This document shows positions 41,134 through 49,299 of a DNA stretch of 64,000 nucleotides, piece by piece. The notes below the pieces were generated by a model. The model had not been told where the DNA came from, searched no databases, and was given only the letters and a program-made list of their open reading frames with translations. How positions within the stretch are numbered: position 1 is the first letter of the stretch; every line of letters starts with the position of its first letter. This DNA comes from Catellatospora tritici. Lineage in GTDB: Bacteria; Actinomycetota; Actinomycetes; Mycobacteriales; Micromonosporaceae. The DNA is taken from assembly GCF_019083965.1 (NCBI RefSeq), contig NZ_JAHRCY010000011.1, positions 186,001 to 250,000 on the forward strand. The letters are read 5' to 3'. Position numbers and translations under genes: made by a program.

Positions 41134-44100
41134 CGCCCGCCCCCCTGCGCACCCCGCGCCTCAGCCTGCCCGGTAGGCGTCGTGTCCAGCGTCTCCAGCA
41201 GCCCTGGCACGTACGACACGTCGACCCGCACCCGCTGCACCCGACTGTCCACGTCCCGCAGCACGAACTCGCGATACCCCAACCGCCCCGCACTGTTGGC
41301 GTCCGGCGCCGACAGCGACGCCAGCACCTCCTCGTACCCGACCTCGGTCGGCACCCGCAGCAGCCGCAGGGCCTCGGAGGCGATCTCCGGGTCCTGCGCG
41401 ATACGGCCGACGAACACGGTCGAGACGAGGTTCTGCACGTCGAGCCCGAGGATGTCCTTCGGGTTCTGGGAGGCGACGAGCGCGGCGAGGTTCCACTTGC
41501 GGCTGTCGCGGGCGAGCCGGACCAGGAACGAGCGGCCGGACCGCCACCCTTCCATGAAGTGCGCCTCGTCGAGGCCGACGAGTTTGCGCTGGTGCATGTC
41601 GCCGGAGTAGCAACGGCGCACGGCGAGCCGGTGTGCGGTGTGCAGCATCGGCAACGCGAGCGCCTCCTCGGCCGACCAGTACTCGCGCTCGATCTTGAGG
41701 TCGGGCAGGCGCAGGCCGGACATGGTGATGACGGTGAGGGCCGCGTCCGTGCTGAGCAGGTCGCCGGGCGGGGTGCCGAAGAACAGCAGCGCCAGCGGCA
41801 TCTCGGCGGTGTCGAGCAGCAGGTTGGCCAGCTCGCGTCCGGTGTCGTCGATACCGGCCAGGCAGCGGACGACGTCGTCGAGGGTCGCGGTCTCCTCGGC
41901 CGGGACGGTGCGGACGGCGTGGCGCAGCAGCGTGGCGGTGGACGCCTCGCGGGCGACCTGCGGCGGCACCAGCATGGCGCAGATGTCCTGCACGAGCATG
42001 CGGCGTTCGGCGCGGGCGTTGCTGACGGCGATCTCGTACTCGCGGTCGCCGTTGGCTCCGGGTGGGAACTCGGTGCGCTGCGGGGTCGGGATCAGGGAGT
42101 ACGGCGCGAGCGTGCCCTGCTCCCCGCCGGTCAGGTTGAGCACGCGCGAGTACGGCCGCAGCTCCGGCATGTTGGCCAGCCGGGCCAGCGGGCCGCTCGG
42201 GTCGAGCAGGGTGACCTGGACGCCGCGGCGGGCGTTGAGGTAGCCCATGGCGCCGAGCAGCGTCGACTTGCCACCGCCGGGCTCGGCGACCATGACGGAC
42301 AGGCCGGAGCGCTCGCGCACCTCCATCGGGAAGTGCGGGTCGAGGAAGACCGGTCGTCGGCAGGTGCCCGCGGTGCGGCCGAGCAGGTCGCCGCGGCGGT
42401 CGCCGACGGTGGAGGCGGCCTGGGGCAGCGCGGCGGCGAGCAGCCGGACCGGCATGCGGCGCAGGTAGCCGGTGTTGGCGATGGGCTCGCCGGGGATGAA
42501 CTCGCGGGCGAGCTGGTCCTGCTGCTTGGGGTGCTGCAGGGCCACGCGCAGGTCGCGGCTGTACGCGGAGATGACCGAGCGAGCCCGTTCCAGGCACTCG
42601 TCGCGGGTGGCGCCGCTGATGGCGATGCGGTGCCAGCCGTGCGCGCGGGCGGAGTCGACGGGCAGGCCGGTGGTCATCTCGTCGCCCATGACCAGGGCGC
42701 GACTGGCCAGGCGCTCCAGCTCGGGCGGGGCGTCCATGCCGTGCTCGAGGTAGTCCAACTGCTGCGAGCGGATCATGCGCAGCCGGTGTTCGAGGTTGCG
42801 GAAGCTGTCCTGCGGGCCGAGGATGTCGACCCGCGACGACAGCTCCATGGGCCACGGGAGGCGCTCGTGGAAGTGCAGCCAGGGCTCGTGGCGCTCGGGG
42901 ATGTCCAGCGGCTCCATCCGGCCGACGGTGAGCACGGCGACGTGCCGCTCCTCGCCGGTCATCCGGTTGACGAGCTTGACCGTGCTGCCGTACGGCGCGC
43001 GGTAGCGCTCGATCTGCTCGGTGAGGGCGAGCAGGTCGCCCTCCTCCCAGCGACCGTGCCCGACCGAGCTCATCATGCTGGGCGGGCTCATGCCGAGCGC
43101 GACGGACCGGTAGAGCAGCCATTCCAGGTCGGAGGCGGCGGCGCGCTGGCCGCGCATGCCGAACGCGGCTAGGACCTCGTCGAACTGCTCGACCTGCTTG
43201 CCGAGTTTGCGGCGCTCGGAGTCGGCGGTGCCCTTGCCGAAGGCGCGCAGCAGCTTCTCGCTGAACGAGTCGCCCAGCGCCCGGCGGGCGAAGGTGACGC
43301 CGAGGAAGGTCTGGCCCTCGCTGTGGTTGATGTCGAGCAGGTGCCGCTGGGCGTTGACCAGGTGGTCGCCCCAGCCGGGCGCGCCGGGCACGGCGGGCAG
43401 CGGCCGGGTGGTGAGCTGGTCGAGCTGCTGCGCCCACTGGTCGGCCGGGAACGGCCGGGTGGTGCGCCGCAGGTGCAGCCGGAATCCGGCCAGGCCCGCG
43501 TACTGCTCGCTGATGGCCGACAGCAGCGCCTCGCGCTCGGCGTCGGGGCGGAACGCCCAACGGACCTCGGGCAGCAGATACCAGGCCGTCACGGCGTGCG
43601 GAGTGAACGTGAGGTGACCCGCGATCTCGCTGATCGCGATCTCCTGGGCGGCGTCGCGGTCGCGTTTCTGCTTCGGCGGCGTCGCGGGCTTGACCGGCTT
43701 GGTGGCGGCGCGGCTGGGCGTACGCGGCGCCGCCGGGGCGGCGTGCCGACCGGGCTGCTGCGGAGCGCCCGGCGACAGCGGGCGGCTGCTCAGCGGCACG
43801 GTGCTGACCGGCACCGAACTCACCGGCACCGAGCTGACCGGGCGCTGGCGCAGGTCCGGCGGCGGGCGCATCGGGATACCGCTGACGGGCACGCCGCTGA
43901 CCGGCGCGGTCTGCGGCGTACCGGCGGGGCGGGGTGGTCCGGCGGGGCCGCCGATGCGCTGCCCGGCCGGGCCGGAGGCGGCGGGACGGCCGACGACCGG
44001 GCCGCTGGGCGGCTCGGCGCCGGGAGCGCGACCCGGTGCGGTGGGCTGGCCCTGCGGACGGCCCGGAGTGGCCGTGCGACCGGGGGCCGCGGCGCCCGAC

Positions 44101-44648
44101 TGGGCGGTGCGGTTCGGGTCGGGCGGCAGCGGGACGAAGTTCGGGGCCGGATTCGGCGGTGGCGGCGGCACGGGCGGCTGCGCGGCGCGGGTCGGCGCGG
44201 TGCGGGGCACGGCGCCGCCGCGGTTCACCGAGCCGGGCTCGGCGGCCTCGGCGTCGAACAGCTCCAGGAACGGCGACTCGATGTCCGGGCCGATCGGCGG
44301 GGGTGGCGGCGGAGGCGGTGGTGGCTCGGCGTCGCGACGGGCGCTGGCGAGCCGTTCGCGCTGGGCCTGGGTGGCGCGGTCGGCGGCGGCGCGCAGCTCG
44401 GCGGCGCGGCGGTCGGCCGCGCTCTGCAGGTCGCTGCGCAGGTCGTTGCGTCCGCCTTCGGGGCGGTTGCCGTCGGCGCGGGCCTCGGGACGGCCGTCGC
44501 CGGTGGCGGTCTGCTCGGGTGCGGCCGGTTCGCGACGCCGGGGCGGCTGGAAGACGGCGACGGGGCCCTGCGCGGCAGAGCCTTCGACGGAGGGGACGAC
44601 GTCGGAGACGGTGTCGTCCAGGTCGTACTCGGTATCGTGGCTGGTCAT
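41130..44648 (-). CDS. VirB4-like type IV secretion ATPase with Pro-rich extension
   Basis: The 1,172-aa protein begins with about 330 residues of Pro/Ala/Arg-rich disordered sequence, including PPPPPPPPP and VPVSGIP/VPVSSVP repeats. The VirB4/TraE-like body follows. Walker A is AEPGGGKSTLLG near residue 790 and Walker B is KLVGLDEAHFM near 1024, followed by the conserved S/D-RKWN..ALVASQNPKDIL segment. VirB4 powers pilus assembly and transport and is the hallmark of type IV secretion. Both ends overlap neighbours: ATGA with the VirB3-like gene, GTGA with the VirB6-like gene. The extension is much longer than in typical VirB4 and may contact other parts. Confidence 0.85.
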   Translation of the reverse strand: MTSHDTEYDLDDTVSDVVPSVEGSAAQGPVAVFQPPRRREPAAPEQTATGDGRPEARADGNRPEGGRNDLRSDLQSAADRRAAELRAAADRATQAQRERLASARRDAEPPPPPPPPPPIGPDIESPFLELFDAEAAEPGSVNRGGAVPRTAPTRAAQPPVPPPPPNPAPNFVPLPPDPNRTAQSGAAAPGRTATPGRPQGQPTAPGRAPGAEPPSGPVVGRPAASGPAGQRIGGPAGPPRPAGTPQTAPVSGVPVSGIPMRPPPDLRQRPVSSVPVSSVPVSTVPLSSRPLSPGAPQQPGRHAAPAAPRTPSRAATKPVKPATPPKQKRDRDAAQEIAISEIAGHLTFTPHAVTAWYLLPEVRWAFRPDAEREALLSAISEQYAGLAGFRLHLRRTTRPFPADQWAQQLDQLTTRPLPAVPGAPGWGDHLVNAQRHLLDINHSEGQTFLGVTFARRALGDSFSEKLLRAFGKGTADSERRKLGKQVEQFDEVLAAFGMRGQRAAASDLEWLLYRSVALGMSPPSMMSSVGHGRWEEGDLLALTEQIERYRAPYGSTVKLVNRMTGEERHVAVLTVGRMEPLDIPERHEPWLHFHERLPWPMELSSRVDILGPQDSFRNLEHRLRMIRSQQLDYLEHGMDAPPELERLASRALVMGDEMTTGLPVDSARAHGWHRIAISGATRDECLERARSVISAYSRDLRVALQHPKQQDQLAREFIPGEPIANTGYLRRMPVRLLAAALPQAASTVGDRRGDLLGRTAGTCRRPVFLDPHFPMEVRERSGLSVMVAEPGGGKSTLLGAMGYLNARRGVQVTLLDPSGPLARLANMPELRPYSRVLNLTGGEQGTLAPYSLIPTPQRTEFPPGANGDREYEIAVSNARAERRMLVQDICAMLVPPQVAREASTATLLRHAVRTVPAEETATLDDVVRCLAGIDDTGRELANLLLDTAEMPLALLFFGTPPGDLLSTDAALTVITMSGLRLPDLKIEREYWSAEEALALPMLHTAHRLAVRRCYSGDMHQRKLVGLDEAHFMEGWRSGRSFLVRLARDSRKWNLAALVASQNPKDILGLDVQNLVSTVFVGRIAQDPEIASEALRLLRVPTEVGYEEVLASLSAPDANSAGRLGYREFVLRDVDSRVQRVRVDVSYVPGLLETLDTTPTGQAEARGAQGGGR

Positions 44649-45007
44649 GTGATCGCCCGCCGCACGACGACCCGCCGCGCGACCAGGCGCGGGTCATGGT
44701 GTTCGGCGCCGGCCTCGCGGGTACGGCGCCAGTCGGTGAGCGCGGTCCGGATCACCATGCGGGCGGGCCGGTCCGGGTCGACGTGACGGAAGACGTACGA
44801 CGTGCTGACGATCGCCAGCGCTATCTCCCAGGCCGGGAAGACCTCGATCTGCTGGCTGAACAGCCAGTGGATGCCCATGTAAAGCGGCACGAGCAGCACG
44901 AACAGGCCGTACTGCGCGTACGGCAGCTGCACCGGGAGGGTGTAGCCGGGCGGTCCGAGATAGACCAGGCGAGCCCGGTAGATGTCGTCGTCCGTACGCA
45001 ACCGCAT
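44645..45007 (-). CDS. VirB3/PrgI-like small membrane protein
   Basis: The 120-aa product has two adjacent helices (about 31-50, YGLFVLLVPLYMGIHWLF, and 57-74, FPAWEIALAIVSTSYVF) after a short charged head and a basic tail (RRTREAG...RRVVVRRA). The pair plus HVDPDRPARMVIRTA tail resembles PrgI/VirB3 proteins, which always accompany VirB4. The stop overlaps the VirB4 start (ATGA). GGCGGA precedes the ATG. Confidence 0.68.
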   Translation of the reverse strand: MRLRTDDDIYRARLVYLGPPGYTLPVQLPYAQYGLFVLLVPLYMGIHWLFSQQIEVFPAWEIALAIVSTSYVFRHVDPDRPARMVIRTALTDWRRTREAGAEHHDPRLVARRVVVRRAIT

Positions 45008-45015
45008 GGTTCCGC

Positions 45016-45336
45016 CTACTCGAACATGATCTTGACGAGGTTTTCCCCGACCAGCAGCAACGCACCGGCGCCGACGATGAATGCGATGCCGATGATGGCG
45101 ATCGCGGAACTGGTGAGAACCTTCGAGACCTCGCCCTTGCTGGCGCGCCCGATGAAGATCACGCCCAGGATGGCGAGCAGGATCGGGGAGATCTTGGTCG
45201 CGAAGAAGGTCAGGATGTTCTGAGTCGCGATCTCGCCCTTGGGGTCGCCTGGGGCGGCCAGGACGGTGTCGGCGAGCGGGCTCAGCGTCGATGCGACGTG
45301 CGTCCACGCCGCCTGGGCGAGCTCCATGGCGATCAT
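45016..45336 (-). CDS. VirB2/TrbC-like small membrane protein (pilin candidate)
   Basis: The 106-aa product opens the operon. It has a polar N-terminal third and two hydrophobic helices (about 46-64, ISPILLAILGVIFIGRA, and 75-98, SSAIAIIGIAFIVGAGALLLVG) joined by a short basic loop (SKGEVSK), which is the hairpin layout of VirB2/TrbC pilins. A classic signal peptide is not obvious. The ATG at 45336 is fixed by GGGAGG 6 nt upstream. It is followed after 8 nt by the VirB3-like gene. Confidence 0.65.
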   Translation of the reverse strand: MIAMELAQAAWTHVASTLSPLADTVLAAPGDPKGEIATQNILTFFATKISPILLAILGVIFIGRASKGEVSKVLTSSAIAIIGIAFIVGAGALLLVGENLVKIMFE

Positions 45337-45383
45337 TCGTTACCTCCCCGCCGCGACCCGGCGCTGCATATTGCTTAAGCCTT

Positions 45384-45444
45384 ACCGATGGGGGTGCTCA
45401 TCGGTGGGATGCGCCGAGTAACACCCTGCTTCGTGTCGAGTAAC
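45384..45444. promoter_or_regulatory. Repeats in the T4SS operon leader
   Basis: ACCGATG (45384-45390) and CATCGGT (45399-45405) form an inverted repeat. Two direct copies of CGAGTAAC (45415-45422 and 45437-45444) are 22 bp apart, two turns of the helix. All lie between the predicted promoter and the first gene, so they may be operator sites or an mRNA leader structure. Confidence 0.4.
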
Positions 45445-45501
45445 TGGTAGTGAGCGCCGGGGATGTTTCGATGTCCTGGACCGGTGTCCGATCCATAGCA
45501 G

Positions 45502-45530
45502 AGAGTACGGTGCCCCCTGCGGCCCGACAA
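45502..45530 (-). promoter_or_regulatory. Predicted promoter of the T4SS-like operon
   Basis: On the minus strand TTGTCG (45530-45525), a 17-nt spacer and TACTCT (45507-45502) give a good housekeeping-sigma promoter, the best matched in the window. It would give a leader of about 160 nt before the VirB2-like gene. Confidence 0.5.
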
Positions 45531-45567
45531 GCCGCGCAGCATGCGGGCGGTGTCGGATGTCCGCGCG

Positions 45568-45924
45568 TCACCTGCGCCCGGTCACCGTCACGCTCACATC
45601 GGCGAAGGACAGGGGGATCGGTGCCTGTGGCTTGTGGACGGTCACCGTGGTCCGCGCCACCCGGTCGTCCTCCATGCAGGCGGCGACCAGTCGCTCGGCC
45701 AGCGTCTCCAACAGGTTCACCGGCGGCCCCGCCACGATCACGGCCAGACGTGAGGCCAGCTCGCCGTAGTGCACCGTGTCGGACACGTCGTCGCTGGCGG
45801 CGGCCGGGGCCAGGTCCAGCTCCAGCTCCACGTCCACGACGAAGTCCTGGCCGTCGCGGCGCTCGAAGTCGAAGACGCCGTGGTGGCCGCGTACGCGCAG
45901 GCCGGTCAGCCGGATCAGACCCAT
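45568..45924 (-). CDS. folB: Dihydroneopterin aldolase
   Basis: The 118-aa folate enzyme cleaves dihydroneopterin to hydroxymethyl-dihydropterin and glycolaldehyde. The start (IRLTGLRVRGHHGVFDFERRDGQDF) carries the GHHGV motif with the active-site glutamate following. VHYGELA, LLETLAERL and VHKPQAPIP are also conserved. It follows folP by 2 nt. A GTG at 45930 that overlaps the folP stop would add two residues and is possible. Confidence 0.94.
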   Translation of the reverse strand: MGLIRLTGLRVRGHHGVFDFERRDGQDFVVDVELELDLAPAAASDDVSDTVHYGELASRLAVIVAGPPVNLLETLAERLVAACMEDDRVARTTVTVHKPQAPIPLSFADVSVTVTGRR

Positions 45925-45926
45925 GG

Positions 45927-46757
45927 TCACCAGCGTAGGCGGGGACTGCCCGTGGCACGCCACACCGCGATCGCGTCGGCGGTGCCGAGTACGTCGTGCA
46001 CGCGTACCCCCCAGGCGCCCGCCGCCACCGCGAGCAGGCTCGTCGCGGTGGTGGCCGCGTCGCGCTCGGGCGCGGGCCGACCGTCGAGCAGCAGCCCCAG
46101 GTACGACTTGCGGCTGGCCGCGAAGAGCACCGGGAAGCCCAGCCCCACCAGCTCGTCCAGCCGCCGCGACAGCGCCCAGTTGTGCTCGGCGGTCTTGGCG
46201 AAGCCCAGCCCGGGGTCGAGGATCAACTGGTCGGGTCGGACCCCGGCGGCCAGCGCCTCGTCGACGCGTTCGGACAGCTCGGCCCGCACCTGGCCGACGA
46301 CGTCGTGATAGGTCGCCAGCTCCTGCATCCGGTCGGAGTGTCCGCGCCAGTGCATGATCACGTATGGGCAGCCGGCCTCGGCCACCACGCGGCGGATGTC
46401 CGGGTCGGCCAGCCCGCCCGAGACGTCGTTGACCAGCACCGCCCCGGCCTTCAGTGCGGCGGCGGCGACGGCGGCGCGGGTGGTGTCCACACTGGTCGCC
46501 ACACCCGCCTCGGCCAGCGCCCGGATCACCGGGACGACCCGGGCGGTCTCGGTCTCGGCGTCCACGCGCAGCGCGCCCGGCCGGGTCGACTCGCCGCCCA
46601 CGTCCACCAGGTGCGCCCCCTGCTCACGCAGCTCGACCCCGTGGCGCACGGCGCTGTCGAGGTCGGTGTAGAGGCCGCCGTCGGAGAAGGAGTCCGGCGT
46701 CACGTTGAGAACGCCCATCACCACCGGCGGCGTCGCGCGCATCAGGTCGAGCACCAC
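45927..46757 (-). CDS. folP: Dihydropteroate synthase
   Basis: The 276-aa enzyme joins hydroxymethyl-dihydropterin pyrophosphate and p-aminobenzoate, the step blocked by sulfonamides. Signatures MGVLNVTPDSFSDGG, LVDVGGESTRPGA, LVNDVSGG, LDPGLGFAKTAEHN and ASRKSYLG are intact. The GTG at 46757 fits a -10 (TATTCT) 6 nt upstream. GTG 46754 and ATG 46742 are later options. The gene is divergent from folK with only 18 bp between start codons, and points the opposite way from folE and folK, unlike the usual collinear fol operon. Confidence 0.95.
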   Translation of the reverse strand: MVLDLMRATPPVVMGVLNVTPDSFSDGGLYTDLDSAVRHGVELREQGAHLVDVGGESTRPGALRVDAETETARVVPVIRALAEAGVATSVDTTRAAVAAAALKAGAVLVNDVSGGLADPDIRRVVAEAGCPYVIMHWRGHSDRMQELATYHDVVGQVRAELSERVDEALAAGVRPDQLILDPGLGFAKTAEHNWALSRRLDELVGLGFPVLFAASRKSYLGLLLDGRPAPERDAATTATSLLAVAAGAWGVRVHDVLGTADAIAVWRATGSPRLRW

Positions 46758-46775
46758 GCTGCGAGAATATCGGGC
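46758..46775. promoter_or_regulatory. 18-bp divergent promoter of folP and folK
   Basis: AGAATAT (46764-46770) gives TATTCT on the minus strand, 6 nt before the folP GTG, and GAATAT on the plus strand, 5 nt before the folK GTG. The two -10 boxes overlap. Any -35 must lie within the opposite gene. Both transcripts would be leaderless. Confidence 0.45.
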
Positions 46776-47306
46776 GTGACTTCCGTGGTCTTCTCGATCG
46801 GCAGCAACCTCGGCGACCGGGCCGAACACCTGCGCTTCGCGGTGCGCCGCCTGGCCGAATTCGGCGAGGTCGCCGCGGTCAGCGGGGTGTACGAGACGCC
46901 GCCCTGGGGCGACACCGAGCAGCCCGCCTACTACAACGCAGTCGTGCTGATGACCGGCGCGCACTCGGTCGAGGAGTGGCTGCTGCACGCCCACCAGATC
47001 GAGCACGAGGCGGGCCGGGTGCGCCACCAGGCGCGCCGCTACAGCCCGCGCACCCTCGACGTAGACCTGGTGGCGGCCTGGACCGACGAGGGCGGTCCCA
47101 TCCTGCGGACCACACCGGAGTTGACCCTGCCACACCCGCACGCGCACCAGCGGGCATTCGTGCTGCGCCCGTGGCTGGAAGTCCAGCCGTACGCCCAGCT
47201 CCCGGGGCACGGCTGGGTCAACGATCTCGTGCTCGCCGATGCGATGGCGGCGGAGGTCGCCGCGATGACCGCCCTGCCCGAGGTCCGGCTCGAAGTAGAG
47301 TCGTAG
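46776..47306 (+). CDS. folK: Hydroxymethyl-dihydropterin pyrophosphokinase
   Basis: The 176-aa enzyme activates hydroxymethyl-dihydropterin with ATP for FolP. It starts VVFSIGSNLGDR and has the YETPPWGDTEQPAYYNAV loop, the catalytic RYSPRTLDVDLV segment and PHPHAHQRAFVLRPW. The GTG at 46776 is fixed by the short divergent gap. It continues on the plus strand into the DUF3180 gene as in M. tuberculosis (Rv3606c-Rv3605c order). Confidence 0.95.
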   Translation: MTSVVFSIGSNLGDRAEHLRFAVRRLAEFGEVAAVSGVYETPPWGDTEQPAYYNAVVLMTGAHSVEEWLLHAHQIEHEAGRVRHQARRYSPRTLDVDLVAAWTDEGGPILRTTPELTLPHPHAHQRAFVLRPWLEVQPYAQLPGHGWVNDLVLADAMAAEVAAMTALPEVRLEVES

Positions 47307-47346
47307 ACCGCGGGCGCGCCTGCCGCGAACGGAGAAGGGAAGCCGA

Positions 47347-47838
47347 GTGAGCCAGCAACCCACGCCGGAGCCGCGGCTGCAACCCACCAGCGCGGCCACC
47401 CTGGTGGTCGCGGCCCTCGTGTCGGCGGCGGTCGCCTGGCTGGTCATCAGCAACTGGTACGGCGTGATGCCGGATCTGCCCTGGCTGCCCGCGTTCACCC
47501 TGCTCGCTCTGGCGATCGTCGAGTTCACGCTGGCCCAGCAGACCCGTGCGCGCATCGAGCGCCGCCCTGGCCGACCGCCGGTGGAACCGCTGGCCGTCGC
47601 CCGGTACGTCGTGCTGGCGAAGGCGTCCTCGCTGGCCGGGGCGATCTTCGTGGGCTTCACGGCCGGCCTGGCGCTCTGGCTTCTCGTCGACGGGCATGGC
47701 ATGCACGCTGAGCGTGACCTGCCGGTGGCCGTCGTCTCGATGGCCTGCTCGGCGGCGCTGGTCGGGGCGGCACTGTGGCTGGAGCGGGCCTGCCGGGTGC
47801 CCAAGCAGCCGGACCAGGACAACTCAGAGCAGCCCTGA
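47347..47838 (+). CDS. DUF3180 membrane protein
   Basis: The 163-aa protein has four hydrophobic helices in two pairs (ATLVVAALVSAAVAWLVI, PAFTLLALAIVEFTLA, ASSLAGAIFVGFTAGLALWLLV, VVSMACSAALVGAALWLE) with a basic loop between. The family is actinobacterial, always close to folK, and of unknown function. The GTG start follows GGAGAAGGGAAG. The tail is polar (KQPDQDNSEQP). Confidence 0.82.
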   Translation: MSQQPTPEPRLQPTSAATLVVAALVSAAVAWLVISNWYGVMPDLPWLPAFTLLALAIVEFTLAQQTRARIERRPGRPPVEPLAVARYVVLAKASSLAGAIFVGFTAGLALWLLVDGHGMHAERDLPVAVVSMACSAALVGAALWLERACRVPKQPDQDNSEQP

Positions 47839-48000
47839 CGCAGCGCGACGGCGGCCGAACCCTCCGGAAGGGGCCGGTCGGGCAGCCGTTCGAACACACG
47901 CGCAAGACTCTGTCGCATTCACGTTTCAGCCGGTACGGTGCGTCGGGTAACCCGGTCGTACCCCGCGACCGGTGGTGAGCCGACTCGGGAGGCGCGAGTC

Positions 48001-49299
48001 ATGGCCTACGACAGTGACGCGACCGAAACGACCGGGCAGCGGCGTTATCGTGGCGAACCCGGCTTCCATGAGGAGCCGGACTTCCGCGACGGCGGCGGTA
48101 CCGGTCAGCACGCCATCGTGTCCAGCCGCGACAGCGGGTTCCACCGTGGCCGTCCGGCCGCCGGCGGCAACCTCGACGATGTCTTCGACGACCCCACACA
48201 CGGTGCAGTCGGGCGGGACCGACTGGGTGTCCACTTCGCCTGGGAAGGCGTGCTCGCGCTCGGCATCGTGACCATCGGTTACCTGCTCTTCCGCAACCAC
48301 GTGGACCAGTTGCGGGGCACCTCCTTCAAGGAGCTGCTCGTCTTCGTCTCGGTGCTGGGCCTGCTCGCCCTCGGCGCGTCCATGACGCTGCGGGTCGGCG
48401 CCGTCAACCTGGCCCTCGGCCCGGTCGCCGCGGCCGCGGCGGTCTTCTACGCCCAGAACGGCAACGACGGCATCGTCCCCACCGCCGGCGTGGCGGTCGC
48501 GCTGGCGGCCGGGCTCGGTGTGGTGATCGCCGTCGTGGTGGTCGGCTTCCACGTGCCCGGCTGGGCGGGCAGCCTCGGCGCGGCGCTGCTGGCCGTGGTG
48601 TGGATCCAGAAGCAGCCCACCACGGCGCTGACCGTCGCGGGTGAGTACAACCCGGTCCCGCACGCGTACTACCTGATCGGCGGCTTCGCCGCGCTGAGCC
48701 TGGTCGGCGGCCTGCTCGGCGCGATCCGCTCGCTGCGGCGCGGCATCGGCCGGTTCCGTCCCGTGGGCGACCCGGCCGAGCGCCGGGGCGGTCTGGCGGG
48801 GACGGTCGCGGCACTGGCCATCGTCGGCTCGACCATGCTCGCCGCGGTGTCCGGGGTGCTGCTGGCCGCCCTGTACGGCGCGCAGCAGCAGGTCGTCGTT
48901 CCGGTGCTCGGGTTCGATCTGACCGGCCTGGCCATCGGTGCCGCGCTGGTCGGCGGGGTCAGCGCCTTCGGCCGCCGCGGCGGCGTGTTCGGCACCCTGC
49001 TCGCGACGATCCTGCTCGGCCTGGTGATGTGGTACGCCGTCGCCGCCGACTGGAAGATGTCGCAGTACGCGCTGGCCGCCGGGGCGCTCGCGGTCGGTCT
49101 GGTGGTCACCCGCCTGGTGGAGACGTTCGGGCGTCCGCTGCCCGCCGACGATCCCGACGACTGGTCCGACGTCGGCGTGCCCGCGACCTCGTCGTGGTCC
49201 ACCGGCAGCGGCGACACCTGGGCGAACCTGCCCGCGCAGCCGGCGCCGCCGCGCACCGACCAGTGGGGCGACGACGACCGCTGGTCGTCGCTGCGCTGA
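48001..49299 (+). CDS. Solitary ABC-permease-like polytopic membrane protein
   Basis: The 432-aa protein has a polar head of about 80 residues and then about ten helices. LGASMTLRVGAVNLALGPVAAAAAVFYA resembles the G.DLSVGS segment of ribose-type (RbsC/BPD_transp_2) permeases. No ATPase or binding protein is next to it, so transport by an ordinary ABC complex would need distant partners. The tail is Trp/Asp/Ser-rich and unfolded (TSSWSTGSGDTWANLPAQP). The ATG at 48001 has GGGAGG 8 nt before it. Family confidence is moderate. Confidence 0.6.
   Translation: MAYDSDATETTGQRRYRGEPGFHEEPDFRDGGGTGQHAIVSSRDSGFHRGRPAAGGNLDDVFDDPTHGAVGRDRLGVHFAWEGVLALGIVTIGYLLFRNHVDQLRGTSFKELLVFVSVLGLLALGASMTLRVGAVNLALGPVAAAAAVFYAQNGNDGIVPTAGVAVALAAGLGVVIAVVVVGFHVPGWAGSLGAALLAVVWIQKQPTTALTVAGEYNPVPHAYYLIGGFAALSLVGGLLGAIRSLRRGIGRFRPVGDPAERRGGLAGTVAALAIVGSTMLAAVSGVLLAALYGAQQQVVVPVLGFDLTGLAIGAALVGGVSAFGRRGGVFGTLLATILLGLVMWYAVAADWKMSQYALAAGALAVGLVVTRLVETFGRPLPADDPDDWSDVGVPATSSWSTGSGDTWANLPAQPAPPRTDQWGDDDRWSSLR

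Noticed and set aside
41161..44697. A 1,178-codon open frame on the minus strand overlapping the VirB4-like gene
   Set aside because: It is a GC-rich shadow in another frame: its product is almost pure Arg/Pro/Gly/Ala, while the VirB4 frame has clear Walker motifs.
36982..45336. An integrative conjugative element
   Set aside because: No integrase, relaxase, replication gene, tRNA target or flanking direct repeat was found; the block is bordered by housekeeping genes.
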